Below the pieces are notes generated by a model, which worked only from the letters and a program-made list of their open reading frames with translations, was not told the DNA's origin and searched no databases. Below are positions 8,093-15,864 of a stretch of 64,000 bases of DNA, piece by piece. The stretch comes from CATOSD01 sp965203135. Lineage in GTDB: Bacteria; Chloroflexota; Dehalococcoidia; Lucifugimonadales; CATOSD01. Positions within the stretch are counted from its first letter, which is position 1; each line of letters begins with the position of its first letter. Position numbers and translations under genes: made by a program. The stretch lies in the NCBI GenBank assembly GCA_965203135.1, contig CBDBBO010000002.1, positions 310,001 through 374,000 of the forward strand. The letters are read 5' to 3'.

Positions 8093-9094
8093 TCACCCCG
8101 TGCCCATGATGCGCGGATAGATGAACCTGAGAATCAGGTGGACGCCGAACCGCTGTCCCGTCTTTCCCAGCCCGTCGATCTCGATGTTCGGATTCAGCCC
8201 GCACAGGTCCAGTGCCCCCACGTTGCAGTGCGTCAGCACGTCCATCGCCTCCCACAGGTCGATGTTCCTCATGCCGTCGAACGACGGCGCGGCCGTACCC
8301 GCCACGTATCCGCCGTCCAGCACGTCCAGGTCCACGCTCAGGTAGATGGAGTCGCAGCCGTCCCCCGCGATCTCCGCCGCCTGCCGCGCGACCGCGCCTA
8401 TCCCCTGGCTCCGCACGTCCGCCAGCGTGAACACGTTGAGTCCCCGCTCCCGCGCCATCTCCCACTGCTCCGTGCGGATGTAGCCGTTGGTCCCCACCCA
8501 CACCATGTTCCCGGCTTCCGCCATGCCTCCGTCCAGTATGCGCCGCGCCGTCGCCCCCCTCCACACCCTTCCCCATGCCGGGTCCTCGTCTCCCAGGTCG
8601 AGCTGGCTCGAGAATTGGATGTACCCGATCTTGGATCCGCCGCGCTCCAGCACCGCGTCCTTGAACCCCTGCACCAGCGGGAACGTAATGAAGTGATCGC
8701 CGCCCATGATTACCGGAAGCGCCCCGGTGCGCGCGATCTGGTACATCGACTCCCGCAGCGAAGCCCGGTTCTTGTCCCACTCTATCGCGTACACCGACAT
8801 GTCGCCGAGGTCTCTGAGACTCTCACGGACACGCTGGGGGTTCACCCTCTCTCTGCTGTTAATCTCCACCGCCCCCGAGTCGCGGCTCTCCATGTGCGGG
8901 GCGTAGTAGTTGGACGTCTCCCGATACGCGCCCGGGCCGAACCTGGCGCCGATACGCGACGTGGTGGACATGTCGTAGGGCACGCCCGCCACCGCGACGT
9001 GGCCCTCCGCCAGGTCCGCCGTGGTGGACTGGGGCGCCCTCACGAAGGTGAGTATGCCCGCCGTACGTGGCAGCGGATCGCTTCTCAGAGGCAT
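8093..9094 (-). CDS. Ureohydrolase C, degenerate metal site (SSQLD type)
   Basis: A 333-residue superfamily member. ATG 9094 is chosen because AAAGGAGCGCC precedes it. GGDHF keeps His134, and SVDLDVLDGGY keeps both Asp (255, 257). The DxHxD ligand set is replaced by FSSQLD: Ser162 and Gln164 stand where Asp and His bind metal, and only Asp166 remains. The substrate Glu is also lost (DLCGLNPN, Gly299). With at least two metal ligands gone, hydrolase activity is unlikely. The frame is intact and conserved, so a structural or regulatory role is likely. It precedes intact paralog B by 3 bases, suggesting a paired complex. Confidence 0.85.
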   Translation of the reverse strand: MPLRSDPLPRTAGILTFVRAPQSTTADLAEGHVAVAGVPYDMSTTSRIGARFGPGAYRETSNYYAPHMESRDSGAVEINSRERVNPQRVRESLRDLGDMSVYAIEWDKNRASLRESMYQIARTGALPVIMGGDHFITFPLVQGFKDAVLERGGSKIGYIQFSSQLDLGDEDPAWGRVWRGATARRILDGGMAEAGNMVWVGTNGYIRTEQWEMARERGLNVFTLADVRSQGIGAVARQAAEIAGDGCDSIYLSVDLDVLDGGYVAGTAAPSFDGMRNIDLWEAMDVLTHCNVGALDLCGLNPNIEIDGLGKTGQRFGVHLILRFIYPRIMGTG

Positions 9095-9110
9095 GGCGCT
9101 CCTTTCCGTC

Positions 9111-9352
9111 ACCCCCATCCTAACCTTCCCCCATCAAACGCGTGATGCATATTAAAGTGGCCGATATGCCTGTTTAGGGCGGTTTTCGGACTAAAAGCCG
9201 CCAACTTGGCGGGTGCTAGGGCTGTGCTGAGTCTAAGATGGTGCCTAAACCTCAAAAAAGGGCCATCAAACTCGGTTATCCACATCAGCCTGCTTCTTGT
9301 GTGGTAGTTCCACAAGTCTAATTTGCATCACACGTATCAAGGGGGAAGGGAC
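9111..9352. repeat. REP-like hairpin opened by MITE copy 1
   Basis: The left arm CACCCCCATCCTAACCTTCC is at 9112-9131 and the right arm GGGGGAAGGGACC at 9341-9353. Joined without the insertion they give the standard CCTTCCCCCATCAAGGGGGAAGGG hairpin found elsewhere in the window. Confidence 0.75.
9138..9335. mobile_element. 198-bp MITE-like element, copy 1
   Basis: This segment appears to be identical to 57722-57919. It is flanked on both sides by ATCAA (9133-9137 and 9336-9340), read as a 5-bp target duplication. The ends form an imperfect inverted repeat: ACGCGTGATGCATATTA against ACGTGTGATGCAAATTA (complement of the right end), 15 of 17 matching. A GC hairpin GGCGGTTTT...AAAAGCCGCC lies inside at about 9178-9202. 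It has no transposase; an open frame runs through it but continues into flanking DNA and is not believed to be a gene. The insertion sits in the loop of a REP-like hairpin. Confidence 0.8.
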
Positions 9353-9359
9353 CATCCCG

Positions 9360-9408
9360 TCACCCTCACCCTGACCCTCTCCCATCGAGGGAGAGGGGGA
9401 AGGGAACT
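9360..9408. repeat. REP-like hairpin
   Basis: CACCCTCACCCTGACC leads into CCTCTCCCATCGAGGGAGAGG, a strong stem with a short loop. It belongs to the hairpin family that separates the ureohydrolase genes. Confidence 0.75.
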
Positions 9409-9422
9409 ATTGAAGTCTCCTT

Positions 9423-10409
9423 CTACAGGACGTCGAACACCTTGGGCGTGATGAGCCGCACCAGCGACTCCGCCGCCATCCGGGACGTGCGGCCTGAGTG
9501 GTCCAGCGCGGGCGAGTTCTCCACAAGGTCCATCGCGCCTATCGGGTACTTGGCCAGCTCGTCCAGTATCTTGAGCAGGTCGATCGCGGTCAGCGCGCCC
9601 ATCGTCACCGACCCGGTCCCGTTGGAGAACCCCGCGTCGATCACGTCGATGTCGAAGCTCATGTAGATGACGTCGCACCCCTTGAGCGCCAGTTCGCCGG
9701 CCCGCTTGCCCACCTCCGCCGGGCCCATCTCGTGGATATCCTCGCTCGTGAAGATGGTGCCACCGTTGCGCCTGATGGGCTCCACCTGGTTCAGATTGCA
9801 CGGCCCCTGTATGCCTATCCACACCATGCTGCTCGGGTCCATCACGTCGATCTCGGATATGCGCCGGGCGTTGGTGCCGTTATTGTATCTGCCGTTCGGC
9901 GGCGACTCGTCCGCGAAGTCCAGGTGCCCGTCGATGTGGATGTAGCCCACCTTGACGCGCGGGTTCGCCTCCGCGGCCGCGCGGCAGAAGCCCAGGCAGG
10001 ACGGGTAGCCCACGTAGTGGTCGCCGCCCAGGCACACCGACCATCCGCCGCGCCGCACCACCTCCGCCACGCCCCCGGCCATGCCCTCCGTCGCCTTCAT
10101 CACGTCCGTCGGGTAGCTGTTCAGGTCGCCTATGTCCAGCAGCCGCGTCTCGTCCGGCAGCGCCAGCCGCTTGCCGGTGGTGATGTCCAGGAATCCGTCC
10201 GACGACGCGTTCCGCATCTTGTCGAAAATGGGCAACGATCCCTCCCGGACGCCCTTGGGGCCTTTCCGCTCGTCGAACCTCTCCCGCATGGCGTGGGGAG
10301 CGCCGCTTATGACGACGTTGCCGGGCGTTATGTCCTCGAAATCTCCCAGCGGCGCGCGCATGAACGTCGCCGGCCCCGCGAACCAGGGCAGATTCTCTGC
10401 GGTAGTCAT
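9423..10409 (-). CDS. Ureohydrolase D, complete metal site
   Basis: This 328-residue paralog closely resembles A and B (MTTAENLPWFAG start, SVCLGGDHYVGYPSCLGF core). ATG 10409 is preferred over an upstream ATG because it aligns with the starts of A and B. The metal ligands are complete: His131, Asp160/His162/Asp164 in IDGHLDF, and two Asp in SFDIDVIDAGFSNGTGS, with Glu in DLVENSP. The active-site approach differs from A and B near residue 40, where HDSTH is replaced by HAMRERFDE, so substrate preference may differ. It follows degenerate paralog E, repeating the degenerate-then-intact gene order. Confidence 0.9.
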   Translation of the reverse strand: MTTAENLPWFAGPATFMRAPLGDFEDITPGNVVISGAPHAMRERFDERKGPKGVREGSLPIFDKMRNASSDGFLDITTGKRLALPDETRLLDIGDLNSYPTDVMKATEGMAGGVAEVVRRGGWSVCLGGDHYVGYPSCLGFCRAAAEANPRVKVGYIHIDGHLDFADESPPNGRYNNGTNARRISEIDVMDPSSMVWIGIQGPCNLNQVEPIRRNGGTIFTSEDIHEMGPAEVGKRAGELALKGCDVIYMSFDIDVIDAGFSNGTGSVTMGALTAIDLLKILDELAKYPIGAMDLVENSPALDHSGRTSRMAAESLVRLITPKVFDVL

Positions 10410-10417
10410 CTTGGCGT

Positions 10418-10458
10418 TCACCCCCATCCTGACCTTCCCCCGTCGAGGGGGAAGGGAC
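10418..10458. repeat. REP-like hairpin
   Basis: CACCCCCATCCTGACC leads into CCTTCCCCCGTCGAGGGGGAAGG, a perfect 10-bp stem between paralogs E and D. It covers most of the 49-base gap. Confidence 0.75.
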
Positions 10459-11448
10459 TTACGCCCACGCCAGCGCCTTCTCGGACATGAACCTGACCAC
10501 CAGCCAGACCGCGAAGCGTTGGCCCGTGGCCCCGCTCATCTCCACCGTCGGGTTCATCCCCACGACGTCCAGCGCGCCCACCTTCGTCCTCCTCAGCACG
10601 TCGACCGCCTTCAGCAGCTCCACGTTCGTGATGCCGTCGAATGAAGGCGCGCCCGTCATCGCCACGTATCCGCCGTCCAGTACGTCGAAGTCGACGCTCA
10701 GGTAAACGGCGTCGCAGCCGTCGCCCGCGATCTCCGCCGCCTGCTGGGCGACTCGCACGATCCCCTCGCGGCGGATGTCGTCCAGCGTGAACACGTTCAG
10801 GTCCAGCTCCTGGGCCAGCTCCCACTGGTCCGTCCTGATGTAGCCGTTCGTGCCCACCCACACCATGTTCCGGGAGTCCACCGTCCCGCCGTCGAGTATC
10901 CGGCGCGCGGTCGCTCCCCGCCACACGCTCCCCCACACCGGGTCCTGGTCGCCCAGGTCGAGCTGGCTGGAGAACTGGATGTACCCTATCTTCGAGCCGC
11001 CGCGCTCCCGCACCGCGTCCCTGTAGCCCTCCACCAGCGGGTAGGTGATGAAGTGGTCGCCGCCCAGGATGACCGGCAGCGCGCCCGTTCCCGCTATCTT
11101 GCGCATGGACTCCCGCAGTGAGCTCGCAGTTTGGTCCCAGTCCACGGGGTACACGTTCAGGTCGTCCAGGTCGATCACCGTCACGTTCTCGGGCGACTTC
11201 ATTCTCTGGCCGGTGGTAATCTCCACCATCTCCCCGCGCTGCAGGTATCCGCCGTAGTAGCCCGAGGTCTCCCTTATCGCGCGCGGCGCGAATCGCGCCC
11301 CTATCCTGGAGGTGCAGGACAGGTCGTAGGTAACGCCCGCGATGGCGATCATGCCCTCTTCCAGGTCCTCCACGTCGCCCTGCGGCGCGCGCATGAACGA
11401 CATGATGCCCGCGATCCGAAGCTGCTCCTCTCCCTGTCTCAGCGTCAT
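10459..11448 (-). CDS. Ureohydrolase E, degenerate metal site (SSQLD type)
   Basis: A 329-residue protein most like paralog C. GGDHF keeps His132 and SVDFDVLDGGY keeps both Asp. The DxHxD ligands are replaced by FSSQLD (Ser160, Gln162, only Asp164 kept), and the substrate Glu is Gly297 in DVVGMNPT. GGGAGGACGGA gives a good ribosome site. The identical replacement in C, E and F argues for one ancestral loss kept by selection rather than separate decay. It is probably a non-catalytic partner, with intact paralog D directly downstream. Confidence 0.85.
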   Translation of the reverse strand: MTLRQGEEQLRIAGIMSFMRAPQGDVEDLEEGMIAIAGVTYDLSCTSRIGARFAPRAIRETSGYYGGYLQRGEMVEITTGQRMKSPENVTVIDLDDLNVYPVDWDQTASSLRESMRKIAGTGALPVILGGDHFITYPLVEGYRDAVRERGGSKIGYIQFSSQLDLGDQDPVWGSVWRGATARRILDGGTVDSRNMVWVGTNGYIRTDQWELAQELDLNVFTLDDIRREGIVRVAQQAAEIAGDGCDAVYLSVDFDVLDGGYVAMTGAPSFDGITNVELLKAVDVLRRTKVGALDVVGMNPTVEMSGATGQRFAVWLVVRFMSEKALAWA

Positions 11449-11465
11449 TCCGTCCTCCCTGTTAC

Positions 11466-11503
11466 TCCCTTCCCCCTCGCAGGGGGAAGGTTAGGATGGG
11501 GGT
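11466..11503. repeat. REP-like hairpin, inverted orientation
   Basis: CCTTCCCCCTCGCAGGGGGAAGG is followed by TTAGGATGGGGGTG, the reverse orientation of the copies at 10418 and 12531. It lies between paralogs F and E. Confidence 0.75.
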
Positions 11504-11543
11504 GCCCGCGTAAACACAACCCGCCGCTAAGCACCCGAGCGAT

Positions 11544-12527
11544 TCACCCCCCGAACACTCTCGGCGCGATCAGCTCGATGATGGCCTCCGCCGCCAGCCG
11601 CTGCGACCGCCCCCGGATGTCCAGGTCCGGCGCCACCTCCACCACGTCCATCGCGCCGATACTGTCGTACCGCGAAAGCTCCAGCATCAGCGCCAGCAGC
11701 TCCGCCGGCGTCAGTCCGCCGATGATGACATCCCCCGTTCCGGAGGCGAACCCCGAGTCCACCACGTCGATGTCCAGGCTCAGGTAAATGGCTTCGCATC
11801 CGTCGCCCGCCGCATCCACGGCCCGCCGCGCCGTCTCTGCTGCGCCCTGCTCCTTGACCGCGTCCGCGGTAATGACCGTGGCCCCAGCGTCCTGCGCCAG
11901 CTCCCACTCCCTGAACGGGATGTAGCCCTGCGTTCCAACGAAGGCGATGTTCTTGCCATCGACCAGGCCGTTGTCCAGGATGCGACGCACCGTCGCGCCG
12001 TGCCAGTCGCTGCCCCACACCGCGTCGCTCTCGCCCAGGTCAAGCTGGCTGGAGAACTGGATGAGGCCGACCTTGCCGCCCGTTGCGGAGCCGAACCCTT
12101 CGACGAGCGGATAGGTCACGTAGTGGTCGCCCCCCAGTATCACCGGGAACGCGCCCTTGGACACGATCCCCGAGATCGCGTCCCTACAGGAGCCCAGCGT
12201 CCTCTCCAGGTCCATCGGGTACACCGGCAGGTCCCCCAGGTCGATCAGCGTGCCCTCTTGCGGCAGCCTGATCGTGCGTCCCGTCAGCACGTTCACCATC
12301 GACTGCGAGGACGACCCCTGCACGTCGAAGATGAAGTCGGCGCTCGCCTCGCGGATGGACTTCGGGCCATGGCGCACTCCCTGGCGAGAGCTCGACGTGC
12401 CGTCGTGCGTCACCGAAGCCACGGCCACCGCGCCGGCGCTCAGCCCGTCTACGTCGCCTCTGGGCGCCCTGGCGAACGTGTTGATCCCCGCGAAGGATGG
12501 CAGCAGGTCCCTTTCGTACATGGCCAT
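11544..12527 (-). CDS. Ureohydrolase F, SSQLD type but with other active-site residues kept
   Basis: A 327-residue paralog. It has FSSQLD (Ser159, Gln161, Asp163) in place of DxHxD, as in C and E. It keeps His135 in GGDHY, both Asp in SLDIDVVDSGFASGTGD, and Glu297 in DVVEVAP. It is therefore intermediate: fewer ligands lost than C and E, and residual or altered metal binding is possible. The start is ATG 12527 or 12521; neither has a clear ribosome site, but the second aligns with paralog I (MYER start). Confidence 0.83.
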   Translation of the reverse strand: MAMYERDLLPSFAGINTFARAPRGDVDGLSAGAVAVASVTHDGTSSSRQGVRHGPKSIREASADFIFDVQGSSSQSMVNVLTGRTIRLPQEGTLIDLGDLPVYPMDLERTLGSCRDAISGIVSKGAFPVILGGDHYVTYPLVEGFGSATGGKVGLIQFSSQLDLGESDAVWGSDWHGATVRRILDNGLVDGKNIAFVGTQGYIPFREWELAQDAGATVITADAVKEQGAAETARRAVDAAGDGCEAIYLSLDIDVVDSGFASGTGDVIIGGLTPAELLALMLELSRYDSIGAMDVVEVAPDLDIRGRSQRLAAEAIIELIAPRVFGG

Positions 12528-12530
12528 TTA

Positions 12531-12577
12531 GTCACCCCCATCCTGACCTTCCCCCATCGAGGGGGAAGGGACTTTTT
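12531..12577. repeat. REP-like hairpin followed by T run
   Basis: CACCCCCATCCTGACC leads into CCTTCCCCCATCGAGGGGGAAGG and then GGACTTTTT. On the plus strand the stem plus T5 resembles an intrinsic terminator. A perfect 10-bp stem makes this the best example of a possible function for the family. Confidence 0.7.
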
Positions 12578-12579
12578 GA

Positions 12580-12645
12580 CGGCCTTCCCTCATCTAAGGA
12601 GAAGGGACATTTGAAGCACCTTCCCTGGTTAGGGGGAAGGGAATC
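12580..12645. repeat. Two degenerate REP-like hairpins
   Basis: CCTTCCCTCATCTAAGGAGAAGG (about 12582-12606) and CCTTCCCTGGTTAGGGGGAAGG (about 12620-12641) are imperfect versions of the same stem. They make a cluster of three in the gap between paralogs G and F. Confidence 0.6.
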
Positions 12646-12657
12646 TTGAGATAGCTT

Positions 12658-13626
12658 CTAGGCGCGCTCGCTTACTCCCGCAAGGAAAGCCATCAGCAGG
12701 CCCGCCGCGACTCTAGCCGCCGTCTCTTCCTCGTCCAGATACGTGTAGAAGTCCACGAAGTCGAGCGCCGCCACCTTCGGCTTCTGCCCCAGGATGTACA
12801 TGGCCTCCGCCATGTCCTCGCCCGAAATGCCTCCGGGCGTCGCCATCCTGGATATGGACGACAGCGGCAGGTCCAGCGCGCTCCCGTCCACCGTGACGTA
12901 CACCGCGTCCGTTCCGTCGGACGCCGCAGCCACCGCCCGCGCGACCGCCGACTCGATTCCTTCCCTACGCACCTCGCGCGCCGTGATTACAGTCACGCCG
13001 TTGTCCACGGCGTACTGGTGCTCCGCCTGCGTGCCCACGAACCCGTGCACTCCCACCTGCGCCACGTTCTTCCCCTCGATGCCGGCCCCGGACTCCAGTA
13101 TCGCCCTGATCGGCGTGAAGTCGGTAGGCCCGCCCTCGTCCAGGCTCCGCATGTCGCTGCGGGAGTCGAAGTGGACGATGCCCAGCTTCTTGCCCGTGCC
13201 CCTGGCGTACGCCGTGGCCGCCAGCCACGTCACCGCGCCCGCGCCGCCCAGCACCACCGGTATGTACGACGAGTTGGACTCGAACAGCGGGGGCAGCGTG
13301 GCCTCCATCCGCCGGATGTTCTCGTCCACGAACGTCTGGTGAATGGACACGTCGCCGACGTACCTCACCTTCAGCCCCTGCACGTCCACGCCGAAGTCGG
13401 GACTGAACGTGGTGAAGTGGACGAACGCCTGCCTGATGTTGTTGGGAGTCTCGGTGAGAACCGAGTCCACCATCGTGGACGTGTCCATCGGCACGCCGAT
13501 GATGCCGACGTCGATCGCCTCCTCGAAGTCCCACTCCGTTATCCAGTTGCTCACCCTTCGCTCGTCGCGGCCCTCGGTCTCCGAGAGCACCACAAGCTGC
13601 GGAGGGTCCAGATACTCCAGATTCAA
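12658..13626 (-). CDS. Ureohydrolase G, strongly degenerate metal site
   Basis: This 322-residue member of the superfamily has lost most ligands. GGDH is replaced by GGAG (127-130), DxHxD by DSRSD (154-158, His to Arg), and SxDxD by TVDGS (second Asp to Ser). The N-terminus (RRVSNWITEWDFEEAIDVGIIGVP) and length are well kept. The start is TTG 13626, eight bases after GAGGAGGA; the ATG in between opens only a two-codon frame. It follows intact paralog H. The same pairing of a strongly degenerate and a near-intact gene recurs at 22471-24444. It is almost certainly not a hydrolase on its own. Confidence 0.82.
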   Translation of the reverse strand: MNLEYLDPPQLVVLSETEGRDERRVSNWITEWDFEEAIDVGIIGVPMDTSTMVDSVLTETPNNIRQAFVHFTTFSPDFGVDVQGLKVRYVGDVSIHQTFVDENIRRMEATLPPLFESNSSYIPVVLGGAGAVTWLAATAYARGTGKKLGIVHFDSRSDMRSLDEGGPTDFTPIRAILESGAGIEGKNVAQVGVHGFVGTQAEHQYAVDNGVTVITAREVRREGIESAVARAVAAASDGTDAVYVTVDGSALDLPLSSISRMATPGGISGEDMAEAMYILGQKPKVAALDFVDFYTYLDEEETAARVAAGLLMAFLAGVSERA

Positions 13627-13646
13627 GGCATTCCTCCTCTATTCGG

Positions 13647-13690
13647 TCCCCTCTCCCCCCTATGGGAGAGGGTTAGGGTGAGGGGGTGTC
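13647..13690. repeat. REP-like hairpin, inverted orientation
   Basis: CCTCTCCCCCCTATGGGAGAGG is followed by GTTAGGGTGAGGGGGTG. It lies between paralogs H and G. Confidence 0.7.
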
Positions 13691-13707
13691 GAGAGCCCGG
13701 CCCCAGC

Positions 13708-14685
13708 CTACCTGTACACTCTCTGCTTGCGCTCGTTCACGCCCGTCAGGAAGCTCATGATGATGTTCACCGCCAGCTTGGACGTCACGTCCCGCACGTC
13801 CTTGATGCAGTCGATCTCCACCAGGTCCATCACCTTCACCTTCGGATGGCGCCCCAGCAGGTACATCGCCTCCAGTATTTCGTGCGAGTCCAGCCCGCCC
13901 GGGGCCTCGCCGCCCGTTCCCGGACCCCACGGCGTGTCCATCACGTCGATGTCCAGCGAGATGTAGATCGAATCCGTGCCGTCCGAGGCCTTGTCGAGCG
14001 CCTCCTTGATGATGTCGCGGATTCCGCGCCGTCTCACCTGCGCCGAGGGATACAGACTGATCCCGTGCCCCCTGTTGAATTCGAACAGTTCCGAAGACCC
14101 GAGGAAGCCGTGGAAGCCGATCTGCACGGCGTTGTTCCCGTCCAGATGCCCGCCCTCCAGCAGTTGCCGGAACGGCGTCCCCGAACCGGGCCCGTTGGTG
14201 CGCCAGTCCCTCGTGTCCGGGTGCGCGTCGAAGTCGATCAGCCCCACCGTCTCGCCGCGCGCGCCCTTGAACGCCCGGAACGACGGCGCCGCCACCGAGT
14301 GGTCGCCACCGAGCACTATCGGCACGAATCCCGAGTCGATGTTGTACACGTCCGTGAGCGCGTTCTCGATGTTCTCGTGGCACCGGTACACGTTCGTCGG
14401 ATGCATCGCCACGTTGCCGATGTCACGCACCTTCAGGTCCACAGGGTCGGTGTCGAAGTTGGCGTTCCTGGTCGCGAACCGGCGCAGGATCTGCCGGATC
14501 ACGTTGGGCGCCGCCGCCTCGCCCGTGTAGCCGTAGGGCGCGCCGATTATCGCCGCGTCTATCGACTCCTCGTAGTCCCACGGCGTAATCCAGTTGCTCA
14601 GCATGTTGTAGTGCTGAATAGGACGCGTCTTGGTAATCACCGGAGGCGGCAGCATCAGCTCTACCCCGCCGTTCACAGAAGCCAT
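13708..14685 (-). CDS. Ureohydrolase H, canonical GGDHS/DAHPD metal site
   Basis: A 325-residue protein with the most classical motifs of the set: His129 in GGDHS, Asp153/His155/Asp157 in FDAHPD, and Asp245/Asp247 in SLDIDVMDTPWGPGTGG, with Glu290 in DLVEID. ATG 14685 follows AAGGAGGA; the frame stays open upstream, but that part is antisense to paralog I. H and G share the N-terminal layout (NWITPWDYEESIDAAIIGAP) that separates them, with J and K, from the A-F/I type. This is the likely catalytic half of an H/G pair. Confidence 0.9.
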   Translation of the reverse strand: MASVNGGVELMLPPPVITKTRPIQHYNMLSNWITPWDYEESIDAAIIGAPYGYTGEAAAPNVIRQILRRFATRNANFDTDPVDLKVRDIGNVAMHPTNVYRCHENIENALTDVYNIDSGFVPIVLGGDHSVAAPSFRAFKGARGETVGLIDFDAHPDTRDWRTNGPGSGTPFRQLLEGGHLDGNNAVQIGFHGFLGSSELFEFNRGHGISLYPSAQVRRRGIRDIIKEALDKASDGTDSIYISLDIDVMDTPWGPGTGGEAPGGLDSHEILEAMYLLGRHPKVKVMDLVEIDCIKDVRDVTSKLAVNIIMSFLTGVNERKQRVYR

Positions 14686-14700
14686 GGGTCCTCCTTGTAT

Positions 14701-14742
14701 CCTCCTCTCCCTCGATGGGAGAGGATTGAGGTGAGGGTGAAA
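14701..14742. repeat. REP-like hairpin, inverted orientation
   Basis: CCTCTCCCTCGATGGGAGAGG is followed by ATTGAGGTGAGGGTG. It lies between paralogs I and H. Confidence 0.7.
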
Positions 14743-14753
14743 GCGACTTGTCC

Positions 14754-15767
14754 CTACCCCAGATCCAGCTTGTCGAACAACCTGGGCGCCAGCACATTCG
14801 TGATCCCCCTGCTCGCCAGCATCACCGTCCGCCCCGACAGGTCCCACTCCGGCGCCACCTCGCACAGGTCGAAGGCCCGCAGCGTGTCGTACTCGTTGAT
14901 GATGCTCATCGCCTGCAGGAACTCCCTGGCGAGTATCCCCTCGAACTCCGGCGCTCCCGTGCCGGGAGACTCCGAAGCGTCCACTACGTCGATGTCCACG
15001 CTCACGTACACCGCGTCGACCCCGTCGGACGCCGCCTCCATCGCCTCCCGCACGATCTCCTCGATGCCGCGCTCCAGTATGTTCCGCGAGGTCAGCATCC
15101 TCAGGTTGTGCTCCTTCTTGAGCTCGTACTGGTCGGTGTTGAGCCCGTAGCCGTTCAGGCCCACCCACACGATATTCTTGAAGTCTATCGCCGGGTTTTC
15201 GCTTATCCGTCTCACCATCGTGCCGTGCGTGTAGCGCCCGCCGAGTCTGCCGGTCTCGTCGCGAAAGTCCGTGTGGCTGTCGAAGTGAACGTAGCCCAGC
15301 CGGATCCCGTGCTGCCTCTCCACCATGCCCTTGGCGAATCCCGTGAACGACGGGTACGAGACGTAGTGGTCGCCGCCCAGAACGACCGGGAATCCGCCGC
15401 GCTTGACCACCTCTGTCATCCCCTGGATGACGGAATCGGTCGTCCTCATCAGGTCCGTGGGATAAATGTTGAAGTCGCCCAGGTCCGCCAGCTTCAGCTC
15501 GTCCTTCAACCGAATCGCTTCACCCGTATCGACGTGAATACGCGTAGAGTCGATAGCTGTCTCGAATGTCCCGCGTCCGGCGAGCGAGGCCTCCCTGATC
15601 GCCCTCGGACCAAAGCGGGCGCCGACCCTGCCCTGCGGAATCCCGTTGTCGATGGGCACCCCCGCCACAACCGCCAGCCCCTCCGTGACATCCTCGACCT
15701 CGATGCCGGGCGACCTGAAGAACGACACCAGTCCTCCGTAGTAGGGCATCACCTCTCGTTCATACAT
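14754..15767 (-). CDS. Ureohydrolase I, complete metal site; first gene of the run
   Basis: A 337-residue superfamily member with full ligands: His134 in GGDHY, Asp163/His165/Asp167 in FDSHTD, and two Asp in SVDIDVVDASESPGTGAP, with Glu in DLCEVAP. A GGAGGT ribosome site precedes ATG 15767. It begins with MYER, like paralog F. As the most upstream of the nine tandem paralogs it would be transcribed first, unless the run extends from the epimerase at 15865-16842. The hairpin at 15791-15831 separates them. Confidence 0.9.
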   Translation of the reverse strand: MYEREVMPYYGGLVSFFRSPGIEVEDVTEGLAVVAGVPIDNGIPQGRVGARFGPRAIREASLAGRGTFETAIDSTRIHVDTGEAIRLKDELKLADLGDFNIYPTDLMRTTDSVIQGMTEVVKRGGFPVVLGGDHYVSYPSFTGFAKGMVERQHGIRLGYVHFDSHTDFRDETGRLGGRYTHGTMVRRISENPAIDFKNIVWVGLNGYGLNTDQYELKKEHNLRMLTSRNILERGIEEIVREAMEAASDGVDAVYVSVDIDVVDASESPGTGAPEFEGILAREFLQAMSIINEYDTLRAFDLCEVAPEWDLSGRTVMLASRGITNVLAPRLFDKLDLG

Positions 15768-15790
15768 GAGAACCTCCGTATCTCCTATAC

Positions 15791-15831
15791 AGTCCCTTCC
15801 CCCTTGATGGGGGAAGGTTAGGATGGGGGTG
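15791..15831. repeat. REP-like hairpin, inverted orientation
   Basis: CCTTCCCCCTTGATGGGGGAAGG is followed by TTAGGATGGGGGTG. The loop reads ATCAA on the minus strand, the sequence duplicated at both MITE insertions, so this shows the empty site. Confidence 0.75.
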
Positions 15832-15864
15832 CCGAATCCTGCACAACTCCCGTATCTGCCGCCC

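Larger units (their letters stand above)
9095..9422. other. Intergenic region with two REP-like hairpins and MITE copy 1
   Basis: This 328-base gap contains a REP-like hairpin (9111-9352) opened by a 198-bp insertion (9138-9335), followed by a second hairpin (9360-9408). It carries no gene. Confidence 0.8.

Noticed and set aside
6587..9145. 852-residue open frame on the plus strand
   Set aside because: It is antisense to ureohydrolases A, B and C, which have clear motifs and ribosome sites. Its product is low-complexity Arg/His/Pro/Val sequence, the usual shadow in GC-rich DNA.
9109..9315. Possible small protein in the MITE-like element (also at 57699-57899)
   Set aside because: The frame continues past the element into unrelated flanking DNA in both copies and has no ribosome site. 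The identity is explained by the DNA repeat.
13018..15150. 710-residue open frame on the plus strand
   Set aside because: Antisense to ureohydrolases G, H and I with no family motifs; a composition artefact.
9111..15831. CRISPR array
   Set aside because: The repeated units are self-complementary hairpins at gene-length intervals in both orientations, without regular spacers or cas genes.
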